Assembly (NCBI GenBank): GCA_026122225.1
Contig: JANEZZ010002362.1
Span: forward strand, 558,001 to 622,000
From: Heloderma charlesbogerti
Lineage: Eukaryota > Chordata > Lepidosauria > Squamata > Helodermatidae
Length of the DNA stretch: 64,000 nucleotides
Reading direction: 5' to 3'
Part shown: in pieces, positions 1 to 10,790 of the stretch
Numbering within the stretch: the first letter of the stretch is position 1
Layout: each line of letters opens with the position of its first letter
The notes under the pieces: generated by a model
Told to the model about the DNA's origin: nothing
Databases searched by the model: none
What the model saw: the letters and a program-made list of their open reading frames with translations, nothing else
Position numbers and translations under genes: made by a program

Positions 1-270
1 TGCTATCTAGCCATCTCATCCTCTGCCGTCCCCTTCTCCTTTTGCCTTCAGTCTTTCCCAGCATCAGGGTCTTTTCCAGAGAGTTTTCTCTTCGCATTAG
101 GTGGCCAAAATATTTGAGCTTCAGCTTCAGTATCTGTCCTTCCAATGAGCACTCAGGGTTGATTTCCTTTAGGATTGACTGATTTGACCTCCTTGCAGTC
201 CAGGGGACTCGTAAGAGTCTTCTCCAGCACCACAGTTCGAAAGCATCAATTCTTCGGTGCTCAGCCTTCC
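1..270 (-). mobile_element. BovB (RTE) LINE fragment, 5'-truncated
   Basis: These bases match 30968-31237 of the full-length BovB in this window almost base for base, with only a few substitutions. They correspond to the C-terminal coding part of the LINE read on the minus strand. Homology stops at 270, so the copy is 5'-truncated, as is usual for LINE insertions. Its 3' end lies outside the window to the left. The high identity suggests a recent insertion from the same lineage. Confidence 0.92.
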
Positions 271-286
271 AGCAGTTATGCAACAC

Positions 287-655
287 TAGGGATGTACGAA
301 AGTCCCTTACCTGAACCCGAAGCTTGATTCGCAGTGGGGGGGAGGCGCCCCATCCCTCCGGCCGCGAATCCTCCTGTCCTGCCGGGACGCAAATGCGTTC
401 CCCTTATTTTCGCCGTAGTCTACGTAAATGTTTATGTAGACTACACGTGCCAAAATAAGGAACGCAATATGGGCGCCGCCATTTGCGTACGCGCGGGTTT
501 TTTTTTTCCCACTCAGCCGTGATAGGCTACGTAAACATTTACATAGCCTATCACGGCGTTTTTTAAAAAATCTAGCCGTGATAGGCTACGTAAATCTTTA
601 CGTAGCCTATCACGTGTGTGTGTTGTTGTTTTTTTAACTTGGAAATGGCGACGTG
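287..655 (+). mobile_element. Hairpin hAT element, copy A (right end missing)
   Basis: The left end starts with TAGGGATGTACGAAAGTC, as in the other plus-oriented copies, and is followed by a GC-rich subterminal block. Palindromes lie at 415-444 (GTAGTCTACG type), 517-556 and 576-614 (GTGATAGGCTACG type). Similarity to the other copies ends near 655, inside the segment around GGAAATGGCG. No CATCCCTA terminus or repeat of the left flank TGCAACAC is visible, so the copy looks truncated or internally deleted. It contains no transposase coding. Confidence 0.8.
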
Positions 656-1959
656 GCAGAATCCTGCCATTAAAAGTGGAACGTATCAAGTTCTGCACTT
701 CATACTGCAAGTCTATCAGCAACATTTCCACAAATCTATCCATCCGCTACAATACATTTCCATGTATTATGCCAATTTTGTTTAATATACTGCATGAGAG
801 ACAGAGGGGAAATATTATCCCAATATTTATACTGCAAATTCTAGCAAGATAGAGTTTGTTCAGATCAATTGATAGCATGTGGCCGACGTCATAAAGGGAA
901 TATTCGCATATGGAAACAAGTCAAGTTCACATGACCATTTCTTGTGTGGGCCACATTTTAAAAAAATTATTACCATTGCTCGATGCCCATTCTATAGTGT
1001 TGGCTGACAAAAGGAAGTCATATTAAGGAGATGTCTGCTACACTTCAGCTTTCCTTTCCAGGGGATTTGGCAGAGGGAAATGAGGATTGTGGAAGAGAGT
1101 TGCTCCAGAGCTCTGCAGACCACCATCACTGCATGGAGCACAGTTTGAGAACTGCTGTCAGAAGGGATTAATTCTTTGAAGGTGAATTAGGCAGCCCTTA
1201 AATCTATGCAAGGCTTTAAAAAGTTTTCTACAGGTGCCTAAGGGAATAAGGCATCCAAAATTCTCCTAGAACTGGAGGTCAGTGGAAATTAGGTGACAGG
1301 CACCCACCTGCATTCTCCAATGCACACTTTCCATCAGTGTCCTCCAAACTTTGCTAATGGGCAACGTCTCGCTTGTGGTTTCTGCTGCCAATATGAAGAA
1401 AAATGTTTTTGTTTGCTTTTTAAATGGTATTTAGGCCAAAGACATTGCTGTGATATCCTCATCTAATACTCTAGGGTGAAGTACTTTGGCTGCAGTGGGG
1501 AAAGACTTCTGCTCCCAGCCCCACTCAGCCAATGTGGTTCTGCAGCCCAGGAAGAGCAGAAGAGGAAGGATAACAGAGGCAGTTCAAGGATGTAAGGAAG
1601 CGTGAAACCACAGGATAATAACAGTTCTTAAGTTTGGAGGCAGGCTTAGTCATACTTAGGGTAGACCTGCTCAAACCAGATATGACTTATTTAAGTCCCA
1701 CTGATTTCAGCATGATTATGTCTGGATCCAACACCTAGTACTTATAAGTTATTTCATTAAGGGTTTATCTTTAACACTCACAATGACCTTGTAAAGTAGG
1801 CCAAGTATTATTATCTCCACATGGTAGACAAAAGCCGAAAGACAGCAAATGGCTGAAGGACCAAACTACACCTTACATTATTCACATTTCATTTTTGTTT
1901 TGTTTAAAACCATGCCTAAAACTGGGCACTTTTTATTTTGAAGGAAAATTAGCTACAAG
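656..1959. other. AT-rich stretch without recognisable gene
   Basis: No long open frame, SINE or LINE signature stands out. Around 1680-1740 there is a weak remnant resembling the palindromic repeats with ACTTATTTAAGTCCCA seen elsewhere in the window. The rest looks like old unique or decayed DNA. Confidence 0.5.
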
Positions 1960-2411
1960 TAGAAATGTCAGAGTAATCTGCAACCAAATCAAATAAGTTC
2001 AGGTTTCTATGAATCCGACACATAGATTCCTCAGCGGACTGGCTTTTCTCAAGTTGCACAGATTTTGCAAACTTGCAGCCCATTTTTTTTCCTTTCCATA
2101 ATTCCATGCAAATTTAGTCATCGAAAAATATGTAAAATAAAAAAAACAGTGACTGAAAATGTACATTTCCCCCATGGGCTAAAGCATAAAAATGCACATT
2201 TTAGGGAGGTTTGCACATGGGGGGGGATTTGAATATTTTGGGAGGATTTGCGCATTTTCACAAGTGCAAATTTTTGCAAATGTGAATTTGTGCAAATACA
2301 GGAAATTGGAAAAATAAAAGATTCTGTCAATGACTGGACAACAGAACAAAAGACACCTGAAAATCTGAGAAACACAGACAGAATGGATTTTACAAAATCT
2401 ATATGTCCCCA
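1960..2411 (+). mobile_element. Non-autonomous hAT-like element, family II (older copy)
   Basis: The sequence is paralogous to 22196-22608 across its length: shared ATCTGCAA near the left end, then GATTCCTC, TTTTCTCAAGTTGCA and GATTTTACAAAATCT near the right end. The left end is TAGAAATGTC and the right end ATGTCCCCA, which look like decayed TAGGGATGT/ACATCCCTA termini. The flanks GCTACAAG and GCCACAAC agree at 6 of 8 positions, consistent with an eroded 8-bp target duplication. The short open frames inside are low-complexity GCAAATTT-type repeats and not proteins. Confidence 0.65.
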
Positions 2412-3201
2412 GCCACAACGTCCCAATAGAGAAGAAGGGGGAGCACCAGAGGGCACTTTGCCAGGGCCTCCACAAACCTGGAACTGAGCCTGTACTTTTT
2501 CAGCTGGTTCGGAAAACTAAGCAGATGATATGTAGGGACAGGAGTTCAAAGGAATTTAGCAATATTATATGGAACATTGGACACAGTACCTGTAGGAACA
2601 TGTTTGCCGGGAATGCACCAACTTGCCCGTGTGTTATGTTCTGCTCCAGGCAGTGACTTCTGTGTGGTAGCACCATGTCTGTGGGATTCTTTTGCTTGAG
2701 AGCCTCACCTGGCACCTGTGTTGTCTTTTTTTGCCAGGCAAAACCCAAGCTTTATCCCAAGCTTTAACATCTGAGATATTAGTACAGTTTTGCTATTCTG
2801 TGTTTCTCCAGCTTTGCGCAAACAGAAAGCAATTACTCCTGCACAAGTCAGGGGCATCCATTTTCATCAAACCCCCTTCCCCAAAGACTGCAGCTTCATG
2901 CCCCCACCCATTGCAAAGCTGCTCCTTTGGACTGAGGGACACTCCAGAACAATATGGGATATGGTGTAGAAGGCTGCAGCAGATAAGGGGGATTGGAGAA
3001 AATTGGGCCACTAGCTCTTTCTGCTAGTGCAAAGTAACCATTTGATATCCTTTATACTTACATTTTTATAGTAACTTCCTTAATAATTTCTGCTGAAGGA
3101 AATTCTACTAGTTTATGTTATGTAAGAAAAAAAAGTGGTATAGCAGTTTGTATTGGATTACCTGTGCAGGCAGAATGAATAGTTACAGGGGCATTCTATA
3201 G
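2412..3201. other. No recognisable feature
   Basis: The stretch contains overlapping short open frames of about 70-110 codons on both strands without recognisable domains. I see no repeat that I can place. It is probably unique non-coding DNA. Confidence 0.4.
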
Positions 3202-3541
3202 CATGGCTGCTCAACCTCCTTCAGCCCCAGGGCAGAATTCCATTCTGGAGAAGCTCTTGGGGGCCGCATTCCAGTGGTGGGTGGAGCTGAAGGTAAAAGG
3301 GGGTAGGGCTCAAAATGCCAGCATATTTTAGCATAAAGCACCTACTGCTAGTCACAAGGCCTTAGGGGAGGCATTTCAACCTTTCAGAATGGGGGGAGGG
3401 GGAAACTGCACAAAAGCCAGGAAACTACCAAATGATAGGTAGACAGGAGAAAATGGGTGGGGCCAGGCGAAGGTGGCATGGCTACCTAGGGAACCCTGGA
3501 CAACCGGATTGGGACCCCAGGCCTGAGGTTGTGCACCCCTG
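3202..3541 (+). mobile_element. hAT-like element, family III (CAGGGGTGC termini)
   Basis: The left end CATGGCTGCTCAACCTC and the right end, read on the other strand as CAGGGGTGCACAACCTC, form terminal inverted repeats of about 17 bp with a few mismatches. The interior is similar to 42804-43199 and, inverted, to 19320-20014; shared landmarks are ATTCCAGTGG, CAGCATATTTTAGC and GCCAGGAAAC. I could not see a target duplication. Such CAGGGGTGC ends are typical of hAT non-autonomous elements, so the superfamily is inferred from the termini. Confidence 0.6.
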
Positions 3542-3667
3542 CTCAAACTAATTGTGAACTATTTGGCTTCTGAAGCATGCTCAAGAAATATTTAATTCTA
3601 TATGAATGGATGATGCTTGACAATTTTAATGGACACTCAGTGTCTAATTATCTTAAAAATAAATGAG

Positions 3668-3780
3668 GCGCAATCCTATGCATGTTTAGACAGAGCAAAG
3701 TCCTACAATTCCCAGCTGGCTGGGGTATGCTGGGAGTTGTAGGACTTTCTTCTGTCTAAACATGCATGATAGGATGCACC
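3668..3780. repeat. Palindromic MITE (GCAATCCTATGCATG type)
   Basis: The whole unit is an imperfect palindrome. The left arm GCAATCCTATGCATGTTTAG is answered by CTAAACATGCATGATAGGAT on the right, and the inner arms contain TCCTACAATTCCCAGC and GCTGGGAGTTGTAGGA. Partial copies occur at 13396-13480 and 54573-54640. It is a non-autonomous foldback or MITE element with no coding capacity. Confidence 0.75.
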
Positions 3781-4854
3781 CTAAATAAATAAAACTTTGC
3801 AAAACTGCAAATGCAGTAGGGGTGATAAAAATCATACACATTATTATTACTATTATTTTAAAGCAAGGAAATCAGATTTCCTTATTTAATTCTCTACATG
3901 TTTTTATTGGATAATGCATGCTGTTATCTGTATCCATACAATGAACATTGCTTTGATAGAGAAACAATTTTTTCACATTTTAACAAATATTTTCTAGCTT
4001 CCAAAAGTATCCAGCAAAACTACGAGTTAGGTGTATAATTAATGTGAGTGTTTTTTTAAAAATTTAACAAAAATATTTTGTAGCGAAGAACATTTCCATT
4101 AATCTTATCTACGACTGAAGAAATATGTTCACAACAGACAAAACTCCTTCATTTTGCATCTGTTTCACATACACAGATGTGTCAGGTTTACATAAACTGC
4201 CTTGATAAAAATGAAAAATAAGGGAAGAAAATGATAAAAATTGCACATACTGTTTCAGTAACACATCTTTTATTATAATAATCCATGATATGCTTTCATC
4301 CCATCTCATTATTTTTACTTGTCTGATTAACACACTTGGGTTAAAAGACTAGGCAGAAAAGTCAGGGCAAAGCAGTACATCGTTTCAAAACTGACTTGTA
4401 CAGAGCGATGGTCGTTTTCTGACATTCATGGCAGGGTGGGGGCATGGGGTCAGTAATGTGTTTAAATATAGACGAAGTTAATGACAGTTGCAAAATAGGG
4501 ATGTTAAATTATGATACTTGTAGAGTCTAGATATGCCAATTCCACATATATGTGTGCTAAATAAGGTAAAACTAACAGGTTTGTTTCACAGAGGTGATAT
4601 TCAGCCTGCTCAGAGATGTACCTGGCCTATAGCCTTTTTCTGCATTATGTTTTCAAGCTCTTCTCTTGCTTTCCCTTTTGCTAACCACAGTTGATTTCAT
4701 TCAGCTTCTTTCTCTCAGGGTCTCTTTTCTTTTTCATTTTCTGACTTCTACAACTCCTCTTTCCCCCTTTTATCCTACCTTCTTCTCACCCTTTTGATTC
4801 ATATTTTTTCCAACAAAATCAATTCCATCTGTAGGTTTTTTTTTACTAGTGATG
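3781..4854. other. AT-rich stretch, no gene seen
   Basis: The sequence is strongly AT-rich with a run of short frames only. No repeat family or RNA signature was recognised. Confidence 0.45.
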
Positions 4855-5189
4855 TCGCCAAGTTTTGAAATGGGGTGTGGGAGTTCAGAATTGGGTTGGA
4901 AATAACAAGCTTTTTACAATCTGAGCCAAAATCACTTTGAATTTTGGCTAGGCTCGTAAATAATCTCAGGCCATTCTGACTTGGCCCACCATTCCCCTTT
5001 TTGTTACCCCAAACCTTACTTTGCAGCAGCAGAGATGTGCAAAGGGGCCTTAATGGGAGTACTGCTCAGCCCTTCATTTGGCCTGAAAGCCTTATCTGCA
5101 AGACGTTTCCAATGCAGAGATCTTTGGGAACTGTAGTCTGCTAGGGGATTGCAGACCATTAATAAGGACTCAAATTTGTGAGCGGAGAT
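4855..5189. other. Possible decayed DNA-transposon debris
   Basis: At 4855 TAGTGATGTCGCCAAG resembles the left terminus of the family II hAT element at 22196. At about 5105-5150 there is a segment with GATCTTTGGGAACTGTAGT that resembles the arm of a palindromic MITE. Neither can be completed, so this is only a suggestion of old transposon remains. Confidence 0.3.
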
Positions 5190-5238
5190 GGGTTAAAGAA
5201 GATGCAGACAACAAGCTTGGGTTGAAAATTGGGCCACA

Positions 5239-5244
5239 TTTATT
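5239..5244 (-). promoter_or_regulatory. Polyadenylation signal AATAAA of the retroelement
   Basis: On the minus strand AATAAA lies downstream of the hydrolase fragments and is followed by TGTGGCCCAATTTTCAACCC. Its position at the 3' end of the retroelement makes it a plausible poly(A) signal for that unit. The motif is common by chance, so the call rests mainly on position. Confidence 0.4.
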
Positions 5245-5678
5245 AAATACTTGCAAAGGGGTAACTAGGACGGGCATCTAACTGTGTCAGCAGCTAGCTG
5301 GCACTTCTTGGGTGAAAACATACCCAGCCTGAGGGGTGGCGGTGATCTCGCCATCCCTCTGGACTGCCCCTTCTGGGGGAGGTAGACCTTCCGGTGTCAC
5401 CCCCGACCCGGTGCCGCACAACACCTGGGTGAGTGAGTAGGGTTGGTCTCCCAGGCAACCCTTATCCCCCCGCCGAGCCGCACAACCCGTTCGGGGGGCC
5501 CTCAGGTGTCACCTGTCACCATAAGGTGCCTCTGCATCCACACCATCCCTACTTTCCTGTTTTTGCCCATCCTAGCCACCACAGGAGTCACAAGCCTAGA
5601 GCTTGTGAAACTCCCCCCACCTGCGCAGAAGAACTTCCCACAGGCCCCTTTGCAGATCAGACAGACATATGTTATTCA

Positions 5679-7100
5679 CTAAATGAGACAGGCGGACACC
5701 GTCCCACCTGTAACGCTCCCTCCATGTCCACAGAATTCCCTGGTGGGTGGTGAATCCAACACCTCATTCACCTGGCCATAAGCCAATTCTCTGTGCACTT
5801 TCAGACGTGCCCTGACACTGGCAACATCATTCCATTCCTTCCCATTGATCCATGGGAGCCGTGAGGGCTGCAATAGGCTACTTCCAGCCAGGTATGCCGG
5901 ACCACCTGCATCTCAACCAAGGCCTGTTCCATCAGGTCCTCGCCTGGCATACAGCTAGGGGTGCACGAAAGTCACTTACCTGGTCTCGCAGCTTGCTTCG
6001 CGGTGGGGAGGAGGCGCTTCGCTGCTCCCCCCGAAGTTCAGGCCGGGGGGGGAGGCTTCCCTCCTCACCCGGCCGAAATTCAGGCCGGGGGGGAGGCTTC
6101 CCGCCTCGCCCGGCCGAAATTCAGGCCGGGGAGGAGGCGCCTCGCCTCGCCTGGCCGCGAAATAAAAAGTAAAAAAAAAAAAAAAAAGCCCCCGTGATAG
6201 GCTAAGTGACAATTTACGTAGCCTATCACGGCTAGATCTGCAAAGTCAGCAGTGATAGGCTACGTTAATCGTCACGTAGCCTATCACGGGTGACTTAAAA
6301 AAAAAAAAAAAGCATGTATGGCTAATGGCGGCCCCCATAGGGCGCCGCCATTCGCGTACCTTATTTGGTCGCTGTAGTCTACGTAAATATTTACGTAGAC
6401 TACGGCGAAAATAAGGGCAACGCAAATAAATAAATCTTTACGTAGACTACAGCGACCAAATAAGGAACGCGAATGGCGGCTCCCTATGGGGGCCACCGTT
6501 AGCCGTATGTTGTTGTTTTTTTTAAGTCACCCGTGATAGGCTACGTGACGATTTACGTAGCCTATCATGGCTGACTTTGCAAATCTAGCCATGATAGGCT
6601 ATGTTAATCGTCACGTAGCCTATCACGGGGGTGTTGTTTTTTTTTTTACTTTTCTTGGAATGGTGGCGGCGGCAGCCGGTCGAAAGACCGGCTGCCGCCC
6701 CCGCCCCTGACGAAGACCTGCCGAACCGCCGCTGGGATCTGCTGCCGGGAGGGACATTTGGGAAAGGTAAGTCCCATCCGGGGGGGCGGGGGGGCAGAGA
6801 ATTTCTCCCCAAAACTACTTCGGGGGGCCGAATACGTTGGCACTCGGCCCCCCGAAGTTTCGGGGAGAAATTCTCCCCCATCCCTACTTACAGCTGAAGT
6901 CATTCCCTCCAATGTGCAGCACCTGGACCTGCAGAGGAAGACTGACAAACTTTGGTGGGACAGAGTGAGGAGGGGACTCCCACCGTATGCCACATCTATG
7001 GAGCCACTGGATCGTAATGTGATGGGGTGACAGAAGCTGAAGTCTGAAGACGACATACATGCCCTTCATGCAGCTCCAGACACCATAACATGCCCATGTA
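5679..7100 (-). pseudogene. SGNH/GDSL hydrolase-like region of the retroelement, split by a hAT
   Basis: On the minus strand the frame ending at 6884 contains IQWLHRCGIRW followed about 25 residues later by VLHIGGNDF (GGND at about 6909-6898). This resembles the block of SGNH hydrolases in which G, N and D form part of the active site, as found in hydrolases carried by Ngaro-type elements. The coding sequence then runs into the hairpin hAT at 6886. It resumes at 5955 with an open stretch, and a second frame, 5873-5679, contains WNDVASVRARLKVHREL, like the conserved arginine and alanine helix of these hydrolases. Frameshifts and stops show that it is not functional. The hydrolase's role in these retroelements is unknown. 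Assignment is by motif spacing only. Confidence 0.6.
5956..6886 (+). mobile_element. Hairpin hAT element, copy B (931 bp)
   Basis: The left end TAGGGGTGCACGAAAGTC and right end CATCCCTA are flanked by CATACAGC (5948-5955) and CTTACAGC (6887-6894), an 8-bp duplication with one mismatch. A GC-rich subterminal block of about 40-bp units with GAAATTCAGGCCGGGG lies at 6030-6140. The core has palindromes at 6192-6231, 6252-6287, 6374-6403 (a perfect 30-bp palindrome), 6531-6570 and 6589-6628. The segments 6189-6403 and 6437-6633 are also inverted repeats of each other, so the core forms one large hairpin containing smaller ones. It interrupts the retroelement hydrolase region and is therefore younger than that element. 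No coding capacity is present. Confidence 0.9.
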
Positions 7101-7199
7101 AGAGCACCCATACCGGCGTACGACGAGTCTGCTGGTCTAAGGAATAAGCACATTAGAGCCAGCAAAGCAAAAATTGCGTCAGGAAGAAGTGGACAACTC

Positions 7200-7800
7200 G
7201 TAAATGCAGGCCGAAATGCTGCAAAGCCCCATTTAAAATGTCGTAACAGCCTGAGAGAGAAATCTCCAGAGGCTGCCATGGAGACTGTTTCCATGTAACA
7301 ACAGTGGGTTCTGAACTGCAAATTACCTAGGCCTAGCGGGGTAAAGCTAATGCAGAAACTGCCCAATTGCCCTTAAGTCAACAGTAAACCGCTGAATTGA
7401 TAAAAAACGGAGGCCCCTCCTCAGACCCGTGGCATTCCATAAAACCCGTAAGGTGCCACCAGAGCATAATCCGTTGACTTGCGTTTGGCCGTGTGCCACT
7501 GCCGTGCCCTTGCCATACCGATCAGTTTGATTGCAAATATGTACATGGGTTACATTGGGCCAGACCTGTACCTTGAAGCAAATCAAGGCCCTCCCGGACG
7601 AGTCGGCCTTGTGAGCCCAGACCAACCCTGCATTCTGTTAAGGCTGCTACGTGGAACAGGGAAAGTCTTATTGGAAAGCTCAAATGGAGGGCCATTACCC
7701 CCGGAGCCCGAAAGGGGTATCCGGAGAGAGAGGGTGATTAATTTACTAATGCAGGCAACATCTGTGCCCAACACTATCTTGCACACCGAAACCTAAAATC
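7200..7800 (-). pseudogene. Tyrosine recombinase remnant of the retroelement
   Basis: The minus frame 7625-7347 contains ADSSGRALICF, then QTDRYGKGTAVAHGQ at about 7530-7490 and LRVLWNATGLRRGL. These align by eye with the region before the catalytic box of DIRS/Ngaro recombinases (typically SKTDQ-GKGT, then L-RYL--RG). After a frameshift the frame 7366-6884 continues with FRTHCCYMETVSMAAS and LLRHFKWGFAAFRPAF. This lines up with the usual THSFRIGAA and GRWKS-AF-SYIR segments. The histidine of the H-x-x-R box is kept, but the arginine and the tyrosine nucleophile appear lost. The enzyme would integrate the cDNA without an integrase; this copy is inactive. Confidence 0.7.
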
Positions 7801-8074
7801 TGACATGGAGTCAGTGAAACCCACCTTTGTGGGCCAGCTTGCGACTTATGGTCCCAAATATTCTGTTGTTCCTTAAGGAGACGTGAAATTGTGGCCAATG
7901 ATCTATAGATAATGGCCATGAATCCTATCACTGAGGCTTTGCCTAATGTGCGGCACACCCCATCTGCTCTGTCGCAGGCGGCTTCTGTACAGAGAGCCAT
8001 CGAATGCAGGCTGGCATGCCTGGCTTCAGTATCCCGGTCTCCCATAGTACTGCAAGGATGGGATCAGGGAATGG

Positions 8075-8165
8075 AGCACCCACGGGGCTAAGGCCTGGGA
8101 GATGTTGACCTAATTGCATGACAAGGCATCGACAATTGGGTTTGCCTAACCCGGCACATGGTGGA
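8075..8165 (-). pseudogene. RNase H C-terminal segment of the retroelement
   Basis: On the minus strand 8160-8149 encodes HVPG, followed after a stop by a segment ending in VDALS (about 8133-8119). Next come another stop and a leucine/alanine-proline stretch (QALAP). This HVPG...N..ADALSR...LAP pattern is the characteristic end of the RNase H domain before the recombinase in DIRS/Ngaro-type elements. Two in-frame stops and the loss of the arginine after DALS indicate decay. Confidence 0.65.
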
Positions 8166-9758
8166 GCCAGAACCAGATGTTGTAACACTGACTCTGGAGC
8201 GTGAACACACTGACACATGACATGACCCTCCAATTTCAGGAGGACGGAGAATGAATAACGTGGTCATGTTGTCATACCGAAGGGGGGGGGTGTTACTGAC
8301 TTGGCTATAAGGTCATCCCACAATGTGCTTGGCGGGGGCAGCAGTCTCCACTCTACAGGCCACTATCCACAGCACGATCGGACCTGCCCTAAGAATCTGA
8401 AAACCCATGGGGTAGCGGCGGAACCATGTGAGTCCGCAGTCCGGCTTTGAGGAGAGGCTCACGCTTCCGGAAGGAGGTGCCATTAAAGCCCTACTAAGTT
8501 GAAGCCATGCCTGATGTATAACTGCTTGGAGCTGTGCCTAAAAGACCTGAAAGTTGTCCTGAGGGAAGTGAGAATAACACCTAAGGGTATCGGATAGGCT
8601 TCACCGAATGTTGCCGTGGAAGACAGGCCATCAGCCTTTGTGAGCTAAGGGGCACCGAAGAAACAGGAAAGGGGAGCAATACTTGCAATAGGTCAGAACA
8701 TTGACCATTGTCTTTGGACTCCATGTAGCACATGCCCCTCAGGGACCCATGGACAGGATCCCAGACCAAGGCAGCTGCCTTATGAAGAGGTGTGTCACAT
8801 TGAGCAGAGATGATCAGGGATCTTGTGATTAACTGACTGGCCCTCAGGGAAGAGAGGTTACGAATCAGGATAACTCCCTAGAGGATTTCCTGGGTACCAT
8901 TTCGCGAAGGGAGATCCCTAGAGTAGCTAATGGGGTGTGGAGAAAAAAGGGGGGGCTAAAACCCTTCTGCCAGTACTGCCTTGTTAACTGCTTAGAACCT
9001 AGCATAAACCGAGTTCCAAGTTAAGACGCATTCTCCCAGTTGGGGTAGTGTCTTAAAGCCGGAGTAACGGCGCCAACCTAACTAGGCATGGGCCATCCAG
9101 AGCTACCTACTGCCTCAGCTTTTCCAAGTGGGACCTCCCCGTCCCCGGGCATTGGACAAGAGGTGCATGATTACTGACTGCTACAAGGGAGCATTCATGA
9201 CGGAAACTGCACGTGTCCTGGGAGTATGTGCCCTTGGGGCTTTATTCCCTGCACAGATAGCAGTGCTGAAGCAGCGGACCCGCCATAGGCCAAGGGCCAG
9301 TGCACGAGACCACCTGGTGAATGTGGTCACTGCCAGATCTGTTGCCAATCCCGACCGGGAAGGAGTCAACAATTGGAGCGAAAGGTCCTGGTCCAACAGG
9401 TCCCTACGCAGAGCAGGGCAATGGCGGCCCTCCTGCGAGAGGCCTCAACAAGCCATTCAGACACCTCCTCAGGTGAAAGACATTACGAGAAGGAGTAGCC
9501 CTGGTGACAATACAACTCACCAGATTAGCATAGGGATCTGATATGCCCCTTATGTGGATGCCTGAACAGGCGGGGGCAGCCGAGGGATCCTAAATTAATC
9601 CAGCAAAACCCAGTAAGATGCTGCATTAAGCGGCTGGGGTTACTGGGGCGTGACTGGCAGAGCTACAAGCAGCCCGGGCGTCCTATAGGGAGATGACATT
9701 GGGAGGGACAGCCGCCCCAGGGAGGTAACCTAAGGCGGCAACACCACGGCCCTGAAGG

Positions 9759-10427
9759 TCACCCGACTGGACAACTGGGGTGAGGTGCAGTCATCTCACC
9801 CATATCCAGGGCAGCCGTGTCTGGGTCCCCGGGAGCAAGGGAGGCGATGCCACTTGTAGTGCTCCTGATGGAGATGCCCCATGAGGGCGGACCGCCTCCA
9901 GCTGTGGTGTGTCGCCTGGCCTGGGCGAAACCCCAAGGAGGAGGAGGATGTTGCTTGGATCGCTGCTGACGGAGATGCCGCAGGAAGGTGGACTGCCTAC
10001 AGTGGTGGAATGCTGCCATGGTGAACCTGCAAAGGCGAGATGGAGACTTCAATGGCGTATGGGTGCACTGAACCCAGAGACGAGCTGAAATAGAAATAAG
10101 TAGCGAGCGTTGGGTCTGCTGTCGCGTTCACTTAGGCTGGACCAACAGGATCCTTGAAGAATGCTGAGCAAGAATTGCCACCCAAACCGGGTCCGTTATC
10201 ATCAAACTCAGAATCGGGCCTTGGTAGCAGACTGTTGGGGATGGGAGGCAGGGCCCTACTCTTCCGGGGCCCAACCTTTCTCGATCTTTCAACCTTGGCC
10301 CTTCTTGGGGGGGGCATGATTTAGAAAGTGAGGTAGCTTGGTATGACATTGGCAAGAAGAAGCAAGGGCCCGTGTGCCCGGACCAGTCCAACACATCAAC
10401 CACCACCCCAAGAAGTAAATGCGGCAA
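9759..10427 (-). pseudogene. Gag-like 5' region of the retroelement (tentative)
   Basis: Minus-strand frames 10317-10132 (61 codons, beginning MPPPRRAKVERSRK) and 10052-9759 (97 codons) are basic and proline-rich and lie at the 5' side of the recombinase retroelement. The position fits a gag-like first frame, but no diagnostic motif is visible and the frames are interrupted. The identity rests on context. Confidence 0.3.
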
Positions 10428-10659
10428 GGGTCAAAGCAGATAGTAGGAGGTTCCAGTGGGCTAGTCACAGGGCACTCCAGGCAGCAGGCGACTGTGCCGC
10501 CATTACTGCCAGACGGGGGGGACACCCTCAGTGTCTGGCAGCGGCTAGAGAGGTGAGCTCAAAAACATAGACCCTCTCTCTGTATGTGTCTATGTGTTCA
10601 CGGTTAAGACACCGTGTGTCTAGCCATTAACTTTATTAGCTTATAGGACAGGGATGGAG

Positions 10660-10790
10660 AATCTGTGGCTCACCCAATGGCTCTGCAGGGGTTCAGATAG
10701 AGTTTTTCTAGCCCTATCAGGAAATGCCGGGACTGGACCTGGGACCTTCTGCATGCCCAGCAGGGGCTCAGCCTTAAACGATGCCCCTGG
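10660..10790 (-). mobile_element. tRNA-derived SINE fragment (GCATGCAGAAGGTCCCA type)
   Basis: On the minus strand the sequence reads GGGCATGCAGAAGGTCCCAG followed by a B-box-like GGTCCAGTCCC and GGCATTTCC. The same family appears at 11115-11315 and 39455-39612. The segment is short and diverged. Confidence 0.6.

Larger units (their letters stand above)
5190..10570 (-). mobile_element. Decayed tyrosine-recombinase retrotransposon (Ngaro/DIRS-like)
   Basis: Reading the minus strand from high to low coordinates gives, in order, proline-rich gag-like fragments (10.3-9.7 kb), an RNase H terminal segment with HVPG and DALS motifs (8.17-8.08 kb), a tyrosine recombinase (about 7.8-7.2 kb), an SGNH-hydrolase-like segment with GGND (7.1-5.7 kb) and a polyadenylation signal near 5240. 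This order matches retroelements of the Ngaro/DIRS group, some of which are known to carry an SGNH hydrolase after the recombinase. The frames are broken by stops and frameshifts, so the copy is dead. A hairpin hAT (5956-6886) is inserted in the hydrolase region. Base composition is more GC-rich than the neighbouring DNA. The exact ends, and the reverse transcriptase expected between 8.2 and 9.6 kb, could not be resolved by eye. Confidence 0.7.

Noticed and set aside
6631..7056. Glycine/arginine/proline-rich frames at the right end of hairpin copy B
   Set aside because: They follow the GC-rich subterminal repeats of the element, cross its terminus, and do not recur as conserved frames in the other copies.
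9060..9080. A retroviral primer-binding site (TTGGCGCCGTTACTCC on the minus strand)
   Set aside because: Only the first 8 bases fit a primer-binding site, no LTR borders it, and it lies inside a recombinase-type element that does not use this mechanism.
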